Origin: CAZMVY01 sp964617875
GTDB taxonomy: Bacteria; Planctomycetota; Phycisphaerae; UBA1845; PWPN01
Assembly (NCBI GenBank): GCA_964617875.1
Contig: CAZUAI010000032.1
Span: 1-53,887, forward strand
Length of the DNA: 53,887 nucleotides
Direction of reading: 5' to 3'
The notes under the pieces were generated by a model. It saw only the letters and a program-made list of their open reading frames with translations, made no database searches and was not told where the DNA came from. The translations under genes were made by a program, and so were the position numbers. Positions 50,214 through 53,887 of this stretch are shown here, piece by piece. Each line of letters starts with the position of its first letter. The stretch's first letter is position 1.

Positions 50214-52120
50214 GCCGTGCCGGCGCCGCCGGCGAGTGCCGGCAGCATCGCGCAGACGCGATCGAACCGCCCTTCGCCGTACGCCTGATCCATCCGCGCG
50301 AGTGTCCCCGCGAACACCCATGCCCTCGTCGAGGCGTCGAGCTGCTCCCGACGGCCGCGGAGGTCGCCCCCGCCGGCCGGGTCGAACAGCTCGCTCGACC
50401 CGCTCAGCAGCGCCGCCCGCAGTGCCGTGTACTGCTGCTCGCGGATGATGTCCAGGACGTACCGGCGCTCCGTATCGCACGTCGCCGACGCGAGGGCGCG
50501 GGTCAGCGTTTCCGGCGGCGTGAACGGCCGCACGTTGCTCATCGCCGCGATGAGCATCTCGTTGGCCCGAATCGCCTCCGGCAGGACCGTCTCCGTGTAG
50601 AACTCGCCGAGGCGCTTCCAGTCGGCCGGCACGGACCGCGCCCGCGGATCGTACACCGTCGTCACGCGGACGGGAACGGGCCGGCCGGCGGCGTAGACTT
50701 CCCACCGGTCGAAGTAGCCGTCGCCGTCGGTGTCGAACATCCGCTGCTCGCCGATCGGGGCCCTGTCGCCCATGCAGCCGATCTCGATCCAGCCCTCGGT
50801 GGCGCCCTTCAGGTGGATCCGCCGGTCGATCTCACTGTAGTACAGTTCGCGTCGGGTGGACGGCGTCGGGCGGAACTCCCGGCGCATGTTCCACCGCTGG
50901 ACGGGCCCGCCGGTGTTGTGCATGATCCGCCGCGCCCAGATCCAGAAGACGCCCTCCCATCGCCAGTCGCGGTCGGCATACGGCGGGTTGCCGATGGCGA
51001 TCATGCCGTCCTCGAACTCCCGCCAGGAGAAGCCCGTCTGCTCGGCGGGGTACGACTCGGAGATCCGCCGGCAGGCGCTGTGCGGGGCGCAGATCGTCGT
51101 TTGCGGCGAACGGCGGAGCGGGTGGTAGTGCCTCATGCCGGGGAAGTCGTACGGCAGCTTGCCGGTCATGTTGAAGCCGATGTCGTGGTGCAGCGGCAGG
51201 GCGTCGGAACTGAGGTCGTCGATGTCGATGCTGTAGCGGATGTTGACCACGCCGATGGTACGCAGCTCGGGGTAGAACGGTCCTTCGTAGCGGGCGGCGT
51301 CGTTGGCGAAGTCGGCGTCCTTCGACGCGTCGAAGCCGATCGGCGCGGCACTGAACCGCACGACGGCCTCGCTCTGCCCGTCGCCGTCGGTGTCGTAGAA
51401 GGCGAACGGGCACTCGCTGATCGGCCACCAGCAGCGGCGCTCGGGGTCGTAGCGGTTCATGTAGAGCATGTTGTCGCCGTATGGGTCGCTGGTGAAGCAG
51501 TTCGCGTTGTACTCGTAGTTCGCCAGGCTCCACATGACGGTGTCGCGGTCGAGGTCCTCCCAGAACCAGGCTCGACGCAGCTCGCCCTTCACAAAGTAGC
51601 GGATGTCCATCTCGTCGGGCCGGCCGTCGAGGTGCATGTAGTCCACCATGCGATCGACGAGCCCGTCGGCGTCGTAGTCCACGACGTAGCAGTCGGAGTC
51701 GTGATCCGGCTGCGGCGCCGGGCGAGCGTCCATGCCCGCGTCCGGCATGGCGCCCGGGGCGGCCCGCGGGGCGGGGGTCATGTCGCCGTCGTCGTCGATG
51801 ATCCAGACGACCGCCGGGCCGGGGTTGGCCCGCTTGCCCGTCAGCCGCTCGCGGCGCACGAGCATCCAGCCGCCGCCGGGCTCCTGCGACTTCACGAGAA
51901 ACTGCTGGCCCTCGCCGAGTTCGAGCGCCTTTGGCCACCACGGTTTGCCGCGGAGGTCGAGGACGCCCTTGTCGTTCACCTGGGTTTCGCGGTCCCACCA
52001 GGGCGTGGCGGCCTGACAGCCGCACAGGAAAAGGGCGACCGCGCAGGCCAGGGGACCGCGGCCTGGTCGCCGGGAGAACGAGGAGAGGGAGTCGCGCTTG
52101 CCGTCAGAAACGTTCGTCAT
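50207..52120 (-). CDS. Large lipoprotein with Asp/Gly calcium-like motifs
   Basis: The 637-residue protein has a signal peptide with lipobox ALFLCGC, so it is lipid-anchored. The mature part repeats Asp-rich loops such as DYDADGLVD, DTDGDGQSE and DTDGDGYFD, which resemble calcium-binding thrombospondin-type or EF-hand-like loops, mixed with aromatic WW- and RY-rich segments. I do not recognise the family. GGAGG lies about eight bases before the ATG at 52120. Its stop lies at the edge of the composite repeat. It may be an extracytoplasmic structural protein. Confidence 0.65.
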   Translation of the reverse strand: MTNVSDGKRDSLSSFSRRPGRGPLACAVALFLCGCQAATPWWDRETQVNDKGVLDLRGKPWWPKALELGEGQQFLVKSQEPGGGWMLVRRERLTGKRANPGPAVVWIIDDDGDMTPAPRAAPGAMPDAGMDARPAPQPDHDSDCYVVDYDADGLVDRMVDYMHLDGRPDEMDIRYFVKGELRRAWFWEDLDRDTVMWSLANYEYNANCFTSDPYGDNMLYMNRYDPERRCWWPISECPFAFYDTDGDGQSEAVVRFSAAPIGFDASKDADFANDAARYEGPFYPELRTIGVVNIRYSIDIDDLSSDALPLHHDIGFNMTGKLPYDFPGMRHYHPLRRSPQTTICAPHSACRRISESYPAEQTGFSWREFEDGMIAIGNPPYADRDWRWEGVFWIWARRIMHNTGGPVQRWNMRREFRPTPSTRRELYYSEIDRRIHLKGATEGWIEIGCMGDRAPIGEQRMFDTDGDGYFDRWEVYAAGRPVPVRVTTVYDPRARSVPADWKRLGEFYTETVLPEAIRANEMLIAAMSNVRPFTPPETLTRALASATCDTERRYVLDIIREQQYTALRAALLSGSSELFDPAGGGDLRGRREQLDASTRAWVFAGTLARMDQAYGEGRFDRVCAMLPALAGGAGTAK

Positions 52121-52308
52121 CGTCGTGCCTCCTCGCCGTCGCCTTGCGCACAAGGCGGTTCACGAGTATGGCGGAACAGGCCGGCGGCATCAACCGACGC
52201 CGCCGACCGTCTCGCCGGGCCGCGGGACACGCGGGACCGTGGCGACGGCGTCCCTGTGGATGCCGCCAGCCACGACGACGTCCGTGCGCGTGGATCCGCT
52301 CACGGGAT

Positions 52309-52331
52309 GCGCCGCACGCAGCATGCGGCGC
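52309..52331. other. Hairpin upstream of purF
   Basis: GCGCCGCA (52309-52316) pairs perfectly with TGCGGCGC (52324-52331) around the loop CGCAGCA, six bases before the -35 element of the purF promoter. It could be an upstream terminator or operator. Confidence 0.35.
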
Positions 52332-52336
52332 GAGGG

Positions 52337-52365
52337 TTGACTTGTCCAGGGGGAGGCGGTAGCCT
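52337..52365 (+). promoter_or_regulatory. Putative promoter of purF
   Basis: TTGACT at 52337-52342 and TAGCCT at 52360-52365 are 17 bp apart, 31 bases before the proposed ATG at 52397. Confidence 0.4.
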
Positions 52366-52396
52366 GTGGTTTTGCGGCCCGGACGCCTGCGGGCAG

Positions 52397-53836
52397 ATGG
52401 TGTCGTCTCGCGTGAGCAACGGATCCGTACGTCATCATTGCGGTCTGTTCGGGGTCTACGGGCACCCGGATGCCGTGCAGCTTGCCTACCTCGGCCTGTA
52501 CGCGCAGCAGCACCGTGGCCAGGAGTCGGCGGGCATCTGCAGCACCGACGGCAAGGCCATCCATCGACACGCGCGAATGGGGCTCGTCACGGATGTCTTC
52601 AACCGGCAGATCCTCGACGAACTGCGGAACCCGGCCGCGATCGGCCATGTGCGGTATTCGACGACCGGCTCGTGCACGGACGCCAACTGCCAGCCGCTGC
52701 TGGTGACGTGCTGCCTCGGGCAGGTGTCGGTCGCGCACAACGGAAACCTGGTCAATGCCTCGCTGCTGCGGCGGCAGTACGAGGAGCACGGCCAGATCTT
52801 CAGCACGACCAGCGACACCGAGGTGATCCTGCACGTGCTGGCCAAGCACGGCCAGATCGCCGGCCACGTCCGCATCGGTCATGTGCTGAACCACCTGCAG
52901 GGGGCCTACTGCCTGCTGTTCCTGTTTCCGGACCGGATCGTGGCGGCGCGCGACCCGTTCGGCCTGCGGCCGCTCTGCCTGGGGCGGATGGAGAATGGCG
53001 CCCGGGTCGTCGCGAGCGAGACGTGTGCGTTCGACATCATCGACGCGGAGTATGAGCGGGACGTCGCTCCGGGCGAGATCGTGACGATCGACGCCGCCGG
53101 CGTACACAGCGAGTTCTTCGTGCCGCCCGGAACGGTCCGGCCGGCGCACTGCATCTTCGAGCAGGTGTACTTCGCCGACCCGGCGAGCAGCGTCTTCGGC
53201 GAGAACGTGCACATGGCACGCCGGGCGATGGGCCGGCAGCTCGCGAAGGAGGCTCCGGCGGATGCCGACGCCGTCATCGCGATACCGAACTGCGCCCGCT
53301 GTGCGGCGCTCGGCTACAGCGAGGCGAGCGGCATCCCGTACACCCGCGGGTTCATCACGAGCCACTACGCGGGGCGATCATTCATCATGCCCGACCAGGC
53401 CCTGCGCGACATGGCCGTGCGCATGAAGCTGAACGTCATCAAGGAATCGGTCCGCGGCAAGCGGCTGGCCGTCGTCGAGGACTCGATCGTCCGCGGGACG
53501 ACGACGCGCGGCAAGATCGGCGTCCTCCGCCGCGCCGGGGCGAAGGAGATCCATCTCCGCGTCGCCAGCCCGCCGATCCGCCACCCGTGTTTCTTCGGGA
53601 TCGACTTTCCGACCCAGGCGGAGCTGATCGCCAACGACAAGACGGTCGAGCAGATCGGCGAGTATCTCGGCGTCGATTCGCTGCACTACCTCTCGCTGGA
53701 CGGCATGTTGTCGTGCGTGAAGCATCCGCCGGCGCACCACTGCACGGCGTGTTTCTGCGGCCGCTACCCGATGGCGGTGGACCGGCCCGTCAGCAAGCTC
53801 GCGATGGAGCAGCTCGAGTTCCGGATGTTTGAGTAG
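52397..53836 (+). CDS. purF: Amidophosphoribosyltransferase
   Basis: The 479-residue enzyme makes phosphoribosylamine, the first committed step of purine synthesis. It has an N-terminal nucleophile glutaminase domain with Cys15 in HHCGLFGVYG after a short propeptide, HRGQESAGI and HNGNLVN, then the phosphoribosyltransferase domain with VVEDSIVRGTTTR. Cysteines in AHCIFEQVYF, HPCFFGIDF and HHCTACFCGRYP match the four ligands of the Fe-S form known from Bacillus subtilis PurF, so a cluster and propeptide removal are likely. ATG 52397 gives the propeptide; GTG 52412 is an alternative. Confidence 0.94.
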   Translation: MVSSRVSNGSVRHHCGLFGVYGHPDAVQLAYLGLYAQQHRGQESAGICSTDGKAIHRHARMGLVTDVFNRQILDELRNPAAIGHVRYSTTGSCTDANCQPLLVTCCLGQVSVAHNGNLVNASLLRRQYEEHGQIFSTTSDTEVILHVLAKHGQIAGHVRIGHVLNHLQGAYCLLFLFPDRIVAARDPFGLRPLCLGRMENGARVVASETCAFDIIDAEYERDVAPGEIVTIDAAGVHSEFFVPPGTVRPAHCIFEQVYFADPASSVFGENVHMARRAMGRQLAKEAPADADAVIAIPNCARCAALGYSEASGIPYTRGFITSHYAGRSFIMPDQALRDMAVRMKLNVIKESVRGKRLAVVEDSIVRGTTTRGKIGVLRRAGAKEIHLRVASPPIRHPCFFGIDFPTQAELIANDKTVEQIGEYLGVDSLHYLSLDGMLSCVKHPPAHHCTACFCGRYPMAVDRPVSKLAMEQLEFRMFE

Positions 53837-53848
53837 ACCCCCAAGTTG

Positions 53849-53854
53849 CATAAT
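53849..53854 (+). promoter_or_regulatory. Possible -10 box at the window edge
   Basis: CATAAT lies 12 bases after the purF stop, and an ATG ends the window (53885-53887), so a further gene may start there. Nothing more can be said. Confidence 0.25.
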
Positions 53855-53887
53855 CCGCACCTCGCACGAGCGAAGATCGTACGGATG

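Noticed and set aside
49847..52396. Upstream extension of the purF frame by about 850 codons
   Set aside because: The extension crosses the composite repeat and lies antisense to a lipoprotein gene, and it has no domain; PurF homologues start within a few residues of the catalytic Cys.
1..53887. tRNA, rRNA and CRISPR structures
   Set aside because: No T-loop consensus in a tRNA-like context, no rRNA-like sequence and no regularly spaced repeats were noticed, although a formal scan was not possible.

Overview
The window looks like a chromosomal segment of a high-GC member of the Planctomycetota, probably close to Phycisphaerae. The evidence is protein content typical of that phylum: a PEP-CTERM protein beside a type IV-like pseudopilin and a dockerin-bearing lamin-tail-domain (LTD) protein, DUF4091 and DUF4159 proteins, a ThuA-like protein, secreted clan-A glycosidases, several sodium:solute symporters, and dispersed palindromic intergenic repeats. 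No rRNA, tRNA, CRISPR array or recognisable transposase or integrase was seen. Genus and species cannot be fixed from the sequence alone.

Layout. 1-3.6 kb: the 3' part of a YgeW-type knotted carbamoyltransferase and a carbamate kinase (a carbamoyl-phosphate catabolic pair), interrupted by a three-gene cassette of unknown function headed by a TIGR04255 protein. 3.6-8.8 kb: HAD hydrolase, MFS transporter, DapA-like aldolase/lyase, then divergent moeA and moaE (molybdopterin). 8.9-18.2 kb: a large DUF4159 protein, a candidate small RNA, two multi-spanning glycosyltransferase-like membrane proteins (one carrying an in-frame stop), leuD, nadC, a DUF2752 protein and two lipoproteins. 18.3-22.3 kb: a minus-strand set of secreted glycosidase-like proteins ending in a decayed gene. 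22.4-24.8 kb: a secreted protein of unknown family and an aspartate racemase, between which a DUF433/DUF5615 toxin-antitoxin cassette sits between perfect 77-bp direct repeats. 25-27.6 kb: a lone flagellin with a leader that resembles a CsrA target, and a LOG-family protein. 27.8-33.6 kb: secreted/surface proteins and a PafA-like phosphatase. 33.6-42.3 kb: a symporter, gamma-carbonic anhydrase, a membrane protein, and a pyruvate:ferredoxin oxidoreductase / dihydroorotate-dehydrogenase-like / ferredoxin group. 42.3-53.9 kb: LpxL-type acyltransferase, ThuA-like protein, large glycosidase, Gfo/Idh oxidoreductase with symporter, a composite palindromic repeat, a large lipoprotein and purF.

Taken together the genes suggest a polysaccharide-degrading heterotroph that imports sugars or uronates with Na+ or H+ symport, carries Fe-S enzymes suited to low-oxygen metabolism, and makes a lipid-A-type outer membrane. 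Several promoters place the -10 box 6-12 bases before the start codon, so leaderless transcripts are probably common.

The strongest leads for something new are the self-contained toxin-antitoxin cassette in 77-bp duplications, the three-gene TIGR04255 cassette splitting the carbamoyl-phosphate pair, the candidate small RNA near 11.3 kb, and the multi-hairpin repeat near 50.1 kb.
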